Origin: Dysgonomonas sp. Marseille-P4361
GTDB taxonomy: Bacteria; Bacteroidota; Bacteroidia; Bacteroidales; Dysgonomonadaceae
Assembly: GCF_900343125.1 (NCBI RefSeq)
Contig: NZ_OPYL01000003.1
Coordinates: 248,001 to 312,000 of the forward strand
Direction: 5' to 3'
DNA: 64,000 nt
Part shown: positions 9,756 through 18,780 of the stretch, piece by piece
Layout of the letters: each line of letters opens with the position of its first letter
Numbering within the stretch: position 1 is the first letter of the stretch
Position numbers and translations under genes: made by a program
Notes under the pieces: generated by a model
Told to the model about the DNA's origin: nothing
Databases searched by the model: none
What the model saw: only the letters and a program-made list of their open reading frames with translations

Positions 9756-11879
9756 ATGAGAAAATTATTTTTATTGATTTCTATTTTCCTATCGGTAGCT
9801 ATAGCTAAAGCCGACGAAGGAATGTGGTTACTTAAAGAGCTCAACAAACAAAGTTTAGCTCGTATGAAAGAGCTAGGGTTTAAATTCCCTGCTGACAAGA
9901 TTTATAGTGAGTCCAATCCATCTCTTAAAGATGCCGTTGTTATATTCGGTGGCGGATGTACCGGTGTTGCAGTTTCAAATCAAGGACTGATTTTCACGAA
10001 TCACCATTGTGGTTATGGTGATATTCAAAAATTAAGCTCTGTAGAACATGACTATCTAAAAGATGGCTTTGTCAGCCATTCTTTCTCTGAGGAATTGCCT
10101 GCAGCTGGTCTTAAAGTACAATTTTTACTAGAGACTAAAGATATTACAGATTTCGTAACATCTACACTACTCCCTGATGACAGCGAAAACACTCGCTACG
10201 ACAAAATAGATTCATTATCTAATGTATATTTAGAGAGATACAAAGACAATGAGTTTCTAAATGCAGAAGTAGTACCTTTTTATTCTGAAAACAAATACTA
10301 TGTTGTAGTATACGAAGTATTCCAAGACGTTAGACTTGTATTTACTCCACCTTCTTCTGTAGGTAAATTTGGAGGAGAGACTGATAACTGGATGTGGCCT
10401 CGCCACACAGGTGACTTTTCTGTATTTAGAGTATATGCAAACAAGGATAACAAAGCTGCTTACTATAATGCAGATAATGTACCTTACAAACCTAAATATA
10501 CAATACCGGTATCACTAAAGGGATTTAAGGACAAAGACTATGCTATGACTATAGGCTATCCGGGAAGCACAGAACGATACATGTCATCATGGGGAATTAC
10601 TCAGATGGTAGAGTCTGAACACAAACCTCGCATCGAGGTTCGTGGTGTAAAGCAAGCTATTTGGCGCGAAGCAATGAATGCAAGTGATGCGATCCGTATT
10701 AAGTATGCAAACAAATACGCCGGAAGTTCTAACTATTGGAAAAATGCAATGGGAATGAACGAAGCTATTGCCAAGCTAAATGTAATTGCAGACAAAGAAG
10801 TTCTTGAATCAAAATTCAACCAATGGGCTTCTTCATCTAAAAACCAATCTAAATACGGAGAGGTTCTTTCTATGCTAAAAGAAGGCTATACTTCAACTAT
10901 GGATATAGCTAAAATCAGAACATACTTATTCGAAACTTTCTACAATGGTTTTGAAATTACCAGAATAGCCAATACTGCTCTATTTGCTACAAAAGTAGAT
11001 CAGGACAGCAAGGAAAAAGAATTAAAAGGTCGCTTAACCAATATATTCAAAGATTACGAGCCAAACCTTGACAGAAAAGTAATGCCTGCTTTATTGAAAG
11101 TATATGGAGATAATGTTCCGGCTGAATACTTACCTGCAATATATGAAACTATAAATAATGAATTTGCAGGAGACTATGATAAGTATGCTGAATGGTTTTA
11201 CAATAATACGAAGTTCACATCTTTAGATAGCCTTGTTGATTTAGTTGTTAACGGACAACAAGAGGATATTGATAAAGACCCTGCGATTGTATTGGCTAAA
11301 TCATTAGAAGCCCCATTGAAACTAATTCAAGAAAGCAGTGCTCCATACATACCTACAATTCAAAAGGGAGAAAGACTTTTCATGGCTGGATTGATGGAAA
11401 TGGAACCTAACAAGACTTTCTCTCCTGATGCTAACTTCACTCAACGATTGAGTTATGGATCTATCGGAGGATACAAACCTGCTGATGCTGTTTCGTATGA
11501 CTATTATTCTACATCACAAGGAGTATTGGATAAATTTGTTGCGAATGATCCGGAATTTCATGTACAGGACTATATACTTGAACACATCAAGAGCGGTGAT
11601 TTTGGTCAATATGCTGACAAGGATGGTAAAATGCATGTGAATTTCTTATCGAACAACGATATTACAGGAGGTAATTCCGGTAGCCCTGTATTCAATGGAA
11701 ATGCAGAACTTATAGGGCTGGCTTTCGATGGTAACTGGGAAGCTTTGAGTGGCGACATCGTGTTCGAACCAGAGCTGCAACGTACTATCAGTGTAGATAT
11801 TCGCTACGTACTTTACATTATAGACAAAGTGATGAAATGTCCTCGACTTATAGACGAACTAACAATTATAAAAAAATAA
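9756..11879 (+). CDS. S46 family dipeptidyl-peptidase, DPP7-like
   Basis: Periplasmic serine dipeptidyl-peptidase that trims dipeptides from oligopeptides in amino-acid-fermenting Bacteroidales. A signal peptide covers about residues 1-19 (cleavage near AKA-D). Mature parts of the chymotrypsin-fold triad: TNHHCGYG with catalytic His83 or His84, the Asp of HTGDFSVFRVY, and Ser641 in GGNSGSPV. The residue 18 after the catalytic Ser is Gly659 (FDGNWE). From published work on P. gingivalis enzymes, Arg at this place marks DPP11 (acidic P1) and Gly marks DPP7 (hydrophobic P1), so DPP7-type specificity is inferred. The length of 707 fits (about 700-720). A strong terminator follows. Confidence 0.93.
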   Translation: MRKLFLLISIFLSVAIAKADEGMWLLKELNKQSLARMKELGFKFPADKIYSESNPSLKDAVVIFGGGCTGVAVSNQGLIFTNHHCGYGDIQKLSSVEHDYLKDGFVSHSFSEELPAAGLKVQFLLETKDITDFVTSTLLPDDSENTRYDKIDSLSNVYLERYKDNEFLNAEVVPFYSENKYYVVVYEVFQDVRLVFTPPSSVGKFGGETDNWMWPRHTGDFSVFRVYANKDNKAAYYNADNVPYKPKYTIPVSLKGFKDKDYAMTIGYPGSTERYMSSWGITQMVESEHKPRIEVRGVKQAIWREAMNASDAIRIKYANKYAGSSNYWKNAMGMNEAIAKLNVIADKEVLESKFNQWASSSKNQSKYGEVLSMLKEGYTSTMDIAKIRTYLFETFYNGFEITRIANTALFATKVDQDSKEKELKGRLTNIFKDYEPNLDRKVMPALLKVYGDNVPAEYLPAIYETINNEFAGDYDKYAEWFYNNTKFTSLDSLVDLVVNGQQEDIDKDPAIVLAKSLEAPLKLIQESSAPYIPTIQKGERLFMAGLMEMEPNKTFSPDANFTQRLSYGSIGGYKPADAVSYDYYSTSQGVLDKFVANDPEFHVQDYILEHIKSGDFGQYADKDGKMHVNFLSNNDITGGNSGSPVFNGNAELIGLAFDGNWEALSGDIVFEPELQRTISVDIRYVLYIIDKVMKCPRLIDELTIIKK

Positions 11880-11897
11880 CAATAGTATGATATAATT

Positions 11898-11931
11898 AAA
11901 GCCCAGTGGTATAATGCTACTGGGCTTTTTT
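11898..11931 (+). terminator. Terminator after the S46 peptidase gene
   Basis: Perfect 10-bp stem AAAGCCCAGT / ACTGGGCTTT, then further Ts. It ends just before the stop codon of the convergent sialidase-like gene at 11933; the minus-strand reading has a weaker T tract, so it mainly serves the plus strand. Confidence 0.85.
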
Positions 11932-11932
11932 G

Positions 11933-12961
11933 TTATTTAAGTTTGAAGAAAGACAAAGGGATTTTCGCTAAATAAATAGCGGCATTCGAAGTCTCGTGAG
12001 ATGAATAATAAGACATCCACAATTCGTCGCCTTCTATCATCAATGCTGGATAACTAGTATCTCCGCCCGAAGGCAATGTATAAACTTCCTGGAATTTACC
12101 TTTTATATCACCTGTCAATAATATGGTTTTAGGTGCAGAAGGAATAAAGTATGAACGAGTACCGGCTACAAATATATTATCGTCTAATTGAATAAAATCA
12201 GGACCACCCAACTGCAGTTCCATTTCTTTCCATTCCCATTCTTTATAAGGAGGAGAGCTAATACCCCAATAACCTTTTCTATTTCCACTATCTCGTCTTA
12301 CCATCATTATCATTTGTTTGTTTGGCAAGATTCTTATAGTAGCTTCGTTAGGGAAACCTTCAATATCCAATACTGTCACCAAATCATAGCTTAAACCATT
12401 GGTAGTTTCAACTAAAGAAATCTTACTCTTTCCATCAAAATCTTTATAATAATTGGCACAATACCCTATTCCATCATCCCATGTTGTGCGCCACAGCCAA
12501 TCTCTTCCAGCTGTTTCATAAGTGAACTTAACCGCAACGGGTTCCGTAAAATGAATGCCATCATTACTAAAGGATACCTGAGGGTGCAAGCTTACTAATT
12601 TCTTATCTTTATATACTGATCCTCCCATCAAAACCATCAATCTACCATCTGGCATTATAGATAATTTGGGATCACGAAGATCATAATCGCTTTTCGATAA
12701 TAGAGCTATAGATTGCCAAGTTTTACCATCTTCAGAAACTAATATCTGAGACTTACCTTCGGCTTTCCCATTTGCATCAAATATATGCGTTTCCCCTTCA
12801 CGAAATGAGCAATAATATTTTCCTTTAAATTTAATCAAAGAGGTAAAAGCACAATGTTTACCATTATCCCATATTTTTTCAATCGAAACACATTGATTCT
12901 GGGATGACACACAAAGAGTACATAAAAACAAAAGAACAATTTGGCTAAAAGTAGTTTTCAT
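11933..12961 (-). CDS. Secreted sialidase-superfamily (BNR/Asp-box) protein
   Basis: Exported protein of 342 residues with a signal peptide (about residues 1-20) and a predicted six-bladed beta-propeller. One clear Asp-box, SEDGKTW, and a weaker one, SNDGIHF, are present. Sialidase-like Arg positions can be picked out: SFREGE, DLRDPKLS and the AGTRSYF region; YSSHE lies near the end. Such proteins are usually labelled exo-alpha-sialidase, but Glu and Gly replace the canonical F-R-I-P arginine motif context, so another glycan substrate is quite possible. It stands alone: no sialic-acid catabolic genes adjoin. A TATATTTG element lies upstream. Confidence 0.7.
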   Translation of the reverse strand: MKTTFSQIVLLFLCTLCVSSQNQCVSIEKIWDNGKHCAFTSLIKFKGKYYCSFREGETHIFDANGKAEGKSQILVSEDGKTWQSIALLSKSDYDLRDPKLSIMPDGRLMVLMGGSVYKDKKLVSLHPQVSFSNDGIHFTEPVAVKFTYETAGRDWLWRTTWDDGIGYCANYYKDFDGKSKISLVETTNGLSYDLVTVLDIEGFPNEATIRILPNKQMIMMVRRDSGNRKGYWGISSPPYKEWEWKEMELQLGGPDFIQLDDNIFVAGTRSYFIPSAPKTILLTGDIKGKFQEVYTLPSGGDTSYPALMIEGDELWMSYYSSHETSNAAIYLAKIPLSFFKLK

Positions 12962-13000
12962 TATTAGATTTTTTTAGAAGTGACCGAAAGGCATTAATTA

Positions 13001-13008
13001 CAAATATA
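13001..13008 (-). promoter_or_regulatory. -7 element TATATTTG for the sialidase-like gene
   Basis: Minus-strand TAnnTTTG match 39 bases before the ATG at 12961, between that gene and the dnaK terminator. Confidence 0.55.
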
Positions 13009-13051
13009 GAAAAACCATTGATACCTGAGTTCATGATATTTAATAAATAAC

Positions 13052-13084
13052 AAAGGGCTGCCAGAATTTATCTCGCAGCCCTTT
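13052..13084 (-). terminator. Terminator of dnaK
   Basis: Perfect 10-bp stem AAAGGGCTGC / GCAGCCCTTT, loop 13 bases, followed on the minus strand by TTTGTTATTTATT. It lies 25 bases after the dnaK stop. Confidence 0.8.
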
Positions 13085-13108
13085 GGGTTTCTATTTACAG
13101 TTGCACTA

Positions 13109-15007
13109 TTATTTCACTTCTTCGAAATCTACATCAGTTACATTATCACCTCCGTTAGATTGCTGTCCTCCTGCATTACCTCCAGCTTGCTGATTCGGGT
13201 CAGCTTGTTGTTGGTTATACATTTCTTGGCTCATAGCATGGAATAGTTTGTTTAACTCTTCCATCGAAGTATCTATTGCTGCAATATCCTGAGCTTTGTG
13301 AGCATCTTTCAATTTAGTCAATGCTTCTTCGATAGGCGCTTTCTTATCAGCAGGAATCTTATCTCCAAGCTCGTTTAATTGTTTTTCTGTTTGGAAAATC
13401 AAAGAGTCCGCTTGATTTAGCTTGTCGATTCTTTCTTTTTCTTTTTGGTCAGCTTCAGCATTTGCAGCTGCTTCATCTTTCATCCTTTGAATTTCAGCAT
13501 CGCTAAGACCAGAAGAAGCTTCGATGCGAATCGATTGTTCTTTACCTGTTGCTTTATCCTTAGCAGAAACATTCAAGATACCATTTGCATCAATATCGAA
13601 TGTTACTTCAATTTGAGGAACTCCACGAGGAGCAGCAGGAATACCATCTAGATTGAATACTCCGATTTGCTTATTATCTCTAGCCATCGGACGCTCTCCT
13701 TGCAATACATTGATTTGTACCGATGGTTGATTATCAGCAGCAGTAGAGAATGTTTCACTCTTCTTAGTAGGAATAGTTGTATTTGACTCAATCAGCTTAG
13801 TCATAACACCACCCATAGTCTCAATACCAAGAGAAAGCGGAGTAACATCTAGAAGCAATACATCTTTCACCTCTCCTGTCAACACACCACCTTGAATAGC
13901 TGCACCAACAGCTACTACTTCGTCAGGGTTAACACCCTTAGATGGAGCCTTACCAAAGAATTTTTCTACTTCAGCTTGGATAGCAGGAATACGAGTAGAA
14001 CCTCCTACAAGGATCACTTCATCAATATCAGAAGCTGAATATCCTGCATCACTTAAAGCCTGACGACATGGAGCGATACAATTACGGATTAATTGATCTG
14101 CCAACTGTTCAAATTTTGCACGTGTCAATGTTTTAACCAAGTGTTTTGGAATTCCATTAACAGGCATAATATATGGTAGATTGATCTCTGTAGACGTTGT
14201 ACTAGATAATTCAATCTTCGCTTTTTCAGCAGCTTCTTTCAAACGTTGAAGAGCCATAGGATCTTTACGCAAGTCAAGACCTTCTTCGTTTTGGAATTCT
14301 TCTGCTAGCCAATTGATAATAACATTATCGAAGTCGTCACCACCTAAGTGAGTATCACCATTTGTAGATTTTACTTCAAATACACCATCACCTAATTCAA
14401 GAATTGAAATATCGAATGTACCACCACCAAGGTCGAATACTGCGATTTTCATATCTTTGTTTGTCTTATCCAGACCATAAGCTAAAGCTGCTGCTGTAGG
14501 TTCGTTCACAATACGTTGAACTTTAAGACCTGCAATTTCACCGGCCTCTTTTGTAGCCTGACGTTGAGCATCGTTAAAGTAAGCTGGAACTGTAATTACA
14601 GCGTCAGTTACTTCTTGTCCTAGATAATCTTCTGCTGTTTTCTTCATTTTTTGAAGAATCATAGCAGATATTTCTTGTGCTGTATATAATCTTCCATCTA
14701 TGTCTACGCGAGGTGTATTGTTATCACCTTTTACTACTTTATAAGGTACGCGTGGAACTTCATTTTTTACCTGATCCCAAGTTTCTCCCATAAATCTCTT
14801 TATAGAGTAAATTGTTTTTTCAGGGTTTGTGATAGCTTGACGTTTTGCAGGGTCTCCTACTTTACGCTCGTTACCTTCAATAAAAGCAACTACCGAAGGA
14901 GTAGTTCTTTTACCTTCATTATTATTGATAACTATTGGTTCGTTACCTTCCAATACGGCAACACAAGAGTTTGTGGTACCTAAGTCAATTCCGATAATTT
15001 TTCCCAT
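13109..15007 (-). CDS. dnaK: Chaperone protein DnaK (Hsp70)
   Basis: Cytosolic ATP-dependent chaperone, 632 residues. N-terminal ATPase motifs [17 protein letters not shown] and [17 protein letters not shown] are exact; the substrate-binding domain has [17 protein letters not shown]; the C-terminus is a Gly/Gln/Asn-rich tail ending VDFEEVK, the normal bacterial end. No grpE or dnaJ is next to it, as is common in Bacteroidota. It is transcribed alone: divergent from rarA upstream, and its own terminator follows. I see no CIRCE operator and no perfect TAnnTTTG near the start, but there is a sigma-54-like site about 70 bases upstream. Confidence 0.98.
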   Translation of the reverse strand: MGKIIGIDLGTTNSCVAVLEGNEPIVINNNEGKRTTPSVVAFIEGNERKVGDPAKRQAITNPEKTIYSIKRFMGETWDQVKNEVPRVPYKVVKGDNNTPRVDIDGRLYTAQEISAMILQKMKKTAEDYLGQEVTDAVITVPAYFNDAQRQATKEAGEIAGLKVQRIVNEPTAAALAYGLDKTNKDMKIAVFDLGGGTFDISILELGDGVFEVKSTNGDTHLGGDDFDNVIINWLAEEFQNEEGLDLRKDPMALQRLKEAAEKAKIELSSTTSTEINLPYIMPVNGIPKHLVKTLTRAKFEQLADQLIRNCIAPCRQALSDAGYSASDIDEVILVGGSTRIPAIQAEVEKFFGKAPSKGVNPDEVVAVGAAIQGGVLTGEVKDVLLLDVTPLSLGIETMGGVMTKLIESNTTIPTKKSETFSTAADNQPSVQINVLQGERPMARDNKQIGVFNLDGIPAAPRGVPQIEVTFDIDANGILNVSAKDKATGKEQSIRIEASSGLSDAEIQRMKDEAAANAEADQKEKERIDKLNQADSLIFQTEKQLNELGDKIPADKKAPIEEALTKLKDAHKAQDIAAIDTSMEELNKLFHAMSQEMYNQQQADPNQQAGGNAGGQQSNGGDNVTDVDFEEVK

Positions 15008-15076
15008 TTTATTAAATATTTTGTTTTGTTATTTTATTCTTAATTATTTTTCGTTTTTCAACGACACTATTGAATA

Positions 15077-15092
15077 ATCAAATGCTGTGCCA
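15077..15092 (-). promoter_or_regulatory. Candidate sigma-54 promoter of dnaK
   Basis: Minus strand reads TGGCAC, five bases, TTGAT. The consensus is TGGCAC-N5-TTGCW, so one mismatch at the -12 C; spacing is exact. The implied start site is near 15066, about 60 bases before the ATG. This is a pattern match only. Confidence 0.35.
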
Positions 15093-15290
15093 AAATGATA
15101 AATCTGAAAATAAAAAATGAAAATTTCTATAATATGACGATTTGGCAGAATATGATTTTAACTAAAAAGTGACAAAGGTTACACTTTTCAATATCCTTTT
15201 TAAGTATTCCTTGCTTTCTACGCATATTACGTTTCCAAGTATACACTATCTTTATATAGATAAAATAGACGCAATGTCCTATCTATTTTG
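15093..15290. other. dnaK-rarA divergent intergenic region
   Basis: The gap between the divergent dnaK and rarA genes is 315 bases and has no gene. Besides the two promoter candidates it holds a short hairpin at 15165-15188 (AAAAGTG / CACTTTT) and an inverted repeat AAAATAGA (15262-15269) / TCTATTTT (15282-15289) immediately upstream of the rarA -7 element, a place where a repressor could act. No CIRCE-type repeat is visible. Confidence 0.4.
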
Positions 15291-15298
15291 TATTTTTG
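15291..15298 (+). promoter_or_regulatory. -7 element TATTTTTG for rarA
   Basis: Exact TAnnTTTG match 24 bases before the ATG at 15323; preceded by the AAAATAGA / TCTATTTT dyad. Confidence 0.6.
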
Positions 15299-15322
15299 AA
15301 TAACAAATAAGTTTTATTTTCT

Positions 15323-16591
15323 ATGAGTCAACCTTTAGCAGAACGTTTACGTCCGCGTAACTTGGATGAATATATCGGACAAAAACATTTGGTCGGAGAA
15401 GGAGCTATTCTCCGCAAGATGATCGAATCGGGAAGAGTTCCGTCCTTTCTGCTTTGGGGTCCTCCGGGTGTTGGCAAAACCACTCTTGCCCAGATTATAG
15501 CAAATACTCTGGATACTCCATTCTATACACTGAGTGCTATTAATTCAGGTGTTAAAGATGTACGTGAGGTGATAGAACAAGCTAAGAAAAGTCAGTTCTT
15601 CAATACAAAAAGTCCAATTTTGTTTATTGATGAGATTCACCGTTTTTCTAAATCGCAGCAAGACTCATTGTTAAATGCAGTAGAAACGGGTGTCATTACT
15701 TTAATAGGAGCCACTACCGAAAACCCTTCATTCGAAGTGATTCGTCCACTGTTATCTCGTTGTCAAGTCTATGTATTGCAATCATTAGATAAAGATGATT
15801 TGATTAAATTGGCAAACAGAGCTATTACAGAAGATATATTTCTGAAAGAACGTGATATAGAACTAAAAGAGACCAATGCCCTCCTTAAATATTCGGGAGG
15901 CGATGCCCGTAAGCTATTAAATATCCTCGATCTTATTATCAATGCTGACACTGGCGAAAAAGTAGTCATCACAGATAAGATGGTGACCGAACGCTTGCAA
16001 GAGAACCCTGCTGCATACGATAAAGGCGGAGAAATGCATTATGACATTATTTCTGCTTTCATCAAATCTATCCGAGGAAGTGACCCCGATGCTGCTATCT
16101 ATTGGTTGGCTCGCATGGTTGCAGGCGGCGAAGACCCTAAATTTATAGCTCGTCGTTTGGTCATCTCTGCCGCCGAAGATATTGGTCTGGCTAATCCTAA
16201 TGCATTGCTTCTGGCAAATGCCTGCTTCGATACATTACACAAAATTGGGTGGCCTGAAGGCCGTATTGTTCTTGCTGAAACAACGATATACTTAGCTACT
16301 TCAGCTAAAAGTAATTCTGCCTACTTAGCGATAGACGAAGCCATTGCTGCTGTCAACGAAACAGGAAATTTACCAGTTCCGTTGCACCTCCGTAATGCAC
16401 CTACCAAACTAATGAAAGAGCTGAATTACGGAAAGGAATATAAATATGCGCATAGCTTTGAAAACAACTTTGTGGAACAAGATTATGTACCTCAAGAGAT
16501 AAAAGGAAAACGTTTTTGGGAACCTCAGCAAAATGCTTCTGAAAACAAAATTGTAGAATGGCTAAGAAAACTATGGAAAAATAGATATTAA
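15323..16591 (+). CDS. rarA: Replication-associated recombination protein A
   Basis: AAA+ ATPase (RarA/MgsA, Mgs1/WRNIP1 family) that acts at stalled replication forks. Of 422 residues, 46-53 are Walker A GPPGVGKT; Walker B is ILFIDEIHRF; sensor 1 is ATTENPSFE and the arginine-finger segment is LLSRCQVY. The C-terminal MgsA tetramerisation domain is evident (GSDPDAAIYWLARM, GGEDPKFIARRL, YAHSFENNF). The length is standard. An alpha/beta-hydrolase gene follows after 46 bases, perhaps in the same transcript. Confidence 0.95.
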   Translation: MSQPLAERLRPRNLDEYIGQKHLVGEGAILRKMIESGRVPSFLLWGPPGVGKTTLAQIIANTLDTPFYTLSAINSGVKDVREVIEQAKKSQFFNTKSPILFIDEIHRFSKSQQDSLLNAVETGVITLIGATTENPSFEVIRPLLSRCQVYVLQSLDKDDLIKLANRAITEDIFLKERDIELKETNALLKYSGGDARKLLNILDLIINADTGEKVVITDKMVTERLQENPAAYDKGGEMHYDIISAFIKSIRGSDPDAAIYWLARMVAGGEDPKFIARRLVISAAEDIGLANPNALLLANACFDTLHKIGWPEGRIVLAETTIYLATSAKSNSAYLAIDEAIAAVNETGNLPVPLHLRNAPTKLMKELNYGKEYKYAHSFENNFVEQDYVPQEIKGKRFWEPQQNASENKIVEWLRKLWKNRY

Positions 16592-16637
16592 AAAAATAAA
16601 GATCTTTACACTACCTTAAAACTACATACTAACAGCT

Positions 16638-17438
16638 ATGAAAAGAATACTTATAAGAATACTTATTGCCTTAGTTTCGCTACATATTATATTATGTGTA
16701 GGTTTTTACTTCTTTCAAGAGAAAGCTATCTTCCATCCTACAAAATTAGAAGCAGGCTATCAATTCAAATTTGATGGACCATACAAAGAAATAGATATTG
16801 AAACAGAAGATGCTATAAGGCTGAATGGACTTCTTTTCGAAACAGATAGTATTTGTAAAGGTCTTATTTTTTATTTACATGGGAATGCAGGAGCATTAAA
16901 CGCATGGGGACAATTAGCTCCTATATACACAGAGTTAGGATATGACATCTTTTTTCTTGATTATAGAGGGTACGGAAAGAGCGAAGGAGAAATAGATACT
17001 GAGTATCAACTATTAAGGGATGTACAGTCAGCATATAATGAGTTATTAAAACATTACAAAGAAGAAAGCATTGTCGTTCTTGGATATTCTATAGGTACAG
17101 GACCAACGGCTTATCTGGCATCGGTAAACACTCCATCTAAGTTAATTCTTCAAGCTCCTTACTATACATTAAGCAATGTGATAAAAAATATATGCCCACT
17201 AATTCCCAACTTCGCTATAAAATATAAACTAGAAACATATAAATATATAACAGACTGTAAAGCTCCTGTTTTCATATTCCATGGAGATAATGATAAAGTC
17301 ATTGATTACGAAAACTCGATCAAACTAAGCTATGTCCTTAAAGAGGGTGATGAACTTATCACTCTGAAAGGAGGAGGACATGACGGCTTTACTGAAAACA
17401 AGATTTACAGACAAAAACTAAACGAAATTCTGAGATAG
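16638..17438 (+). CDS. Membrane-anchored alpha/beta hydrolase (ABHD13/BEM46-like)
   Basis: Serine hydrolase of 266 residues with one N-terminal membrane helix (about residues 5-27), so probably anchored with its catalytic domain outside the cytoplasm. Triad positions are readable: nucleophile Ser151 in LGYSIGTGP, Asp219 in HGDNDKVI and His248 in GGGHDGF. The oxyanion segment is YLHGNAGALNAWG, and LDYRGYGKSEG is typical of the BEM46/ABHD13 group. The substrate is unknown; members are annotated as peptidase S9/S33-like, esterase or thioesterase. Its stop codon overlaps the next start by one base. Confidence 0.85.
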   Translation: MKRILIRILIALVSLHIILCVGFYFFQEKAIFHPTKLEAGYQFKFDGPYKEIDIETEDAIRLNGLLFETDSICKGLIFYLHGNAGALNAWGQLAPIYTELGYDIFFLDYRGYGKSEGEIDTEYQLLRDVQSAYNELLKHYKEESIVVLGYSIGTGPTAYLASVNTPSKLILQAPYYTLSNVIKNICPLIPNFAIKYKLETYKYITDCKAPVFIFHGDNDKVIDYENSIKLSYVLKEGDELITLKGGGHDGFTENKIYRQKLNEILR

Positions 17439-17998
17439 TGGGAAAATCATTATTAGATATGACAAACGAAGAGCTATGGCAATTGTTTCCGATTGAGATT
17501 AGCGAGCATAAGAAGTATTGGAAAGATTATTACAAAGAAGAACGTAGTACTTTAAAGAAGATTTTAGGCAAAGATCTTCTTCAAATACATCATATTGGCA
17601 GCACAGCTATCCCTAATATTCCGGCAAAACCGACAATAGATATATTAATAGAAATAAAAGATGAGACAGATATAGAACGGTTTATCCAAAAAATGCAATC
17701 TGCTGGTTATATCTATAGTCCTCAACCCAAAAATCCGGCACCACATATGATGTTTATGAAAGGTTATACGCAGCAAGGGTTTGCAGAGAAAGTCTTTCAT
17801 GTACACATCAGGTATTCGGGCAATTGGGATGAAATATATTTCAGAGATTATTTGTTGTCACATCCTCAGACAGCCAAAGAATATGGAGAGTTAAAATTAA
17901 AACTTGCTAAACAGTTTAGACACAATAGAGATGGATATACTGCTGCTAAAACAGGATTTATTACTAAGATTACAAACTTGGCTAAAAGTAGAATTTAA
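17438..17998 (+). CDS. GrpB family protein (UPF0157, nucleotidyltransferase fold)
   Basis: Protein of 186 residues of the GrpB/UPF0157 family, which adopts a nucleotidyltransferase-like fold; the reaction is not established here. Signatures: MTNEELWQLFPIEI, then IHHIGSTAIPNIPAKPTIDILIEI (HxGST and the acidic pair), and FHVHIRYSG. I keep the GTG start that overlaps the preceding TAG by one base because relatives usually carry a few residues before MTNEELW; an ATG at 17459 is the alternative. Its TAA and the stop of the convergent znuC overlap (TTAA), leaving no room for a terminator. Confidence 0.85.
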   Translation: MGKSLLDMTNEELWQLFPIEISEHKKYWKDYYKEERSTLKKILGKDLLQIHHIGSTAIPNIPAKPTIDILIEIKDETDIERFIQKMQSAGYIYSPQPKNPAPHMMFMKGYTQQGFAEKVFHVHIRYSGNWDEIYFRDYLLSHPQTAKEYGELKLKLAKQFRHNRDGYTAAKTGFITKITNLAKSRI

Positions 17999-18780
17999 TC
18001 TTCCTTGCAACAATCGCAGCCATCATGTTTTTCTAATACCCGATGAGGGAAATCTCCATGACCGACAATCTCTATAGGGCAAGATGAATATGTTTCTTCA
18101 AGCCAATTTGTTGTAATATTACTACCCAAATGATAATGTAGACCTTCGTTTACGCAAGCTATATTTTTCACCAAAGAGATAACAGTACCCACATCGTGAG
18201 AAACCATTATTATAGCTGTATCCTTATTTATCTCTTCTAATATTTTATAGAAATTAGTCTCGAAACGTTTATCTACATATGAATTCGGCTCGTCCAATAT
18301 CAATAGTTCAGGATTATCAATTATTGCACGCCCCAGCAATGCCCTTTGTAGTTGTCCTCCCGACAAAGCACCTATAGGTCTATCAAGCAAATCTTCCAGT
18401 CCCATTTTTTTAGCGATAGCTCCTACCCTATTTTTTTGTTCTTTAGTATAGGGTGAAAATATCTTTCGTTGAATTGTCATCCCTGACAGAATAACATCAT
18501 GTACCGATATGGGGAATTTTTTATCTATCTGATTTATCTGAGGCAGATACCCAACATTTATTTTGTCTGTTTTTATTCCATTTTTGAAAAAAGAAATCTC
18601 ACCTGCTGCAGGTTTAACTAAGCCTAATATTGTTTTCAGTAAAGTTGTTTTACCTCCGCCATTAGGTCCTATGATACCTAAAAAATCGTTCTGAAGAACA
18701 TCCAAATTGACATCCTTCAAAACAAAAGGTTTATCTTCGTAACCGACAGTTATATTTCTTATTTCAAGAATCTTTTTCAT
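17995..18780 (-). CDS. znuC: Zinc/manganese ABC transporter ATP-binding protein (ZnuC-like)
   Basis: Cytoplasmic ATPase of a metal-ion importer. In 261 residues: Walker A GPNGGGKTT (38-46), signature LSGGQ (139-143), Walker B LLILDEP (159-165) and the H-loop MVSHDVGTV. An extended C-terminal tail holds Cys255, Cys257 and Cys258 (HDGCDCCKED) plus nearby His, which could bind metal. Its start overlaps the end of znuA by 4 bases, so the two are translationally coupled. The membrane permease that should complete the transporter is not encoded next to them: the strand ends here against grpB. Confidence 0.88.
   Translation of the reverse strand: MKKILEIRNITVGYEDKPFVLKDVNLDVLQNDFLGIIGPNGGGKTTLLKTILGLVKPAAGEISFFKNGIKTDKINVGYLPQINQIDKKFPISVHDVILSGMTIQRKIFSPYTKEQKNRVGAIAKKMGLEDLLDRPIGALSGGQLQRALLGRAIIDNPELLILDEPNSYVDKRFETNFYKILEEINKDTAIIMVSHDVGTVISLVKNIACVNEGLHYHLGSNITTNWLEETYSSCPIEIVGHGDFPHRVLEKHDGCDCCKED

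Noticed and set aside
15008-15322. CIRCE operator before dnaK
   Set aside because: No TTAGCACTC / GAGTGCTAA inverted repeat is present on either strand.
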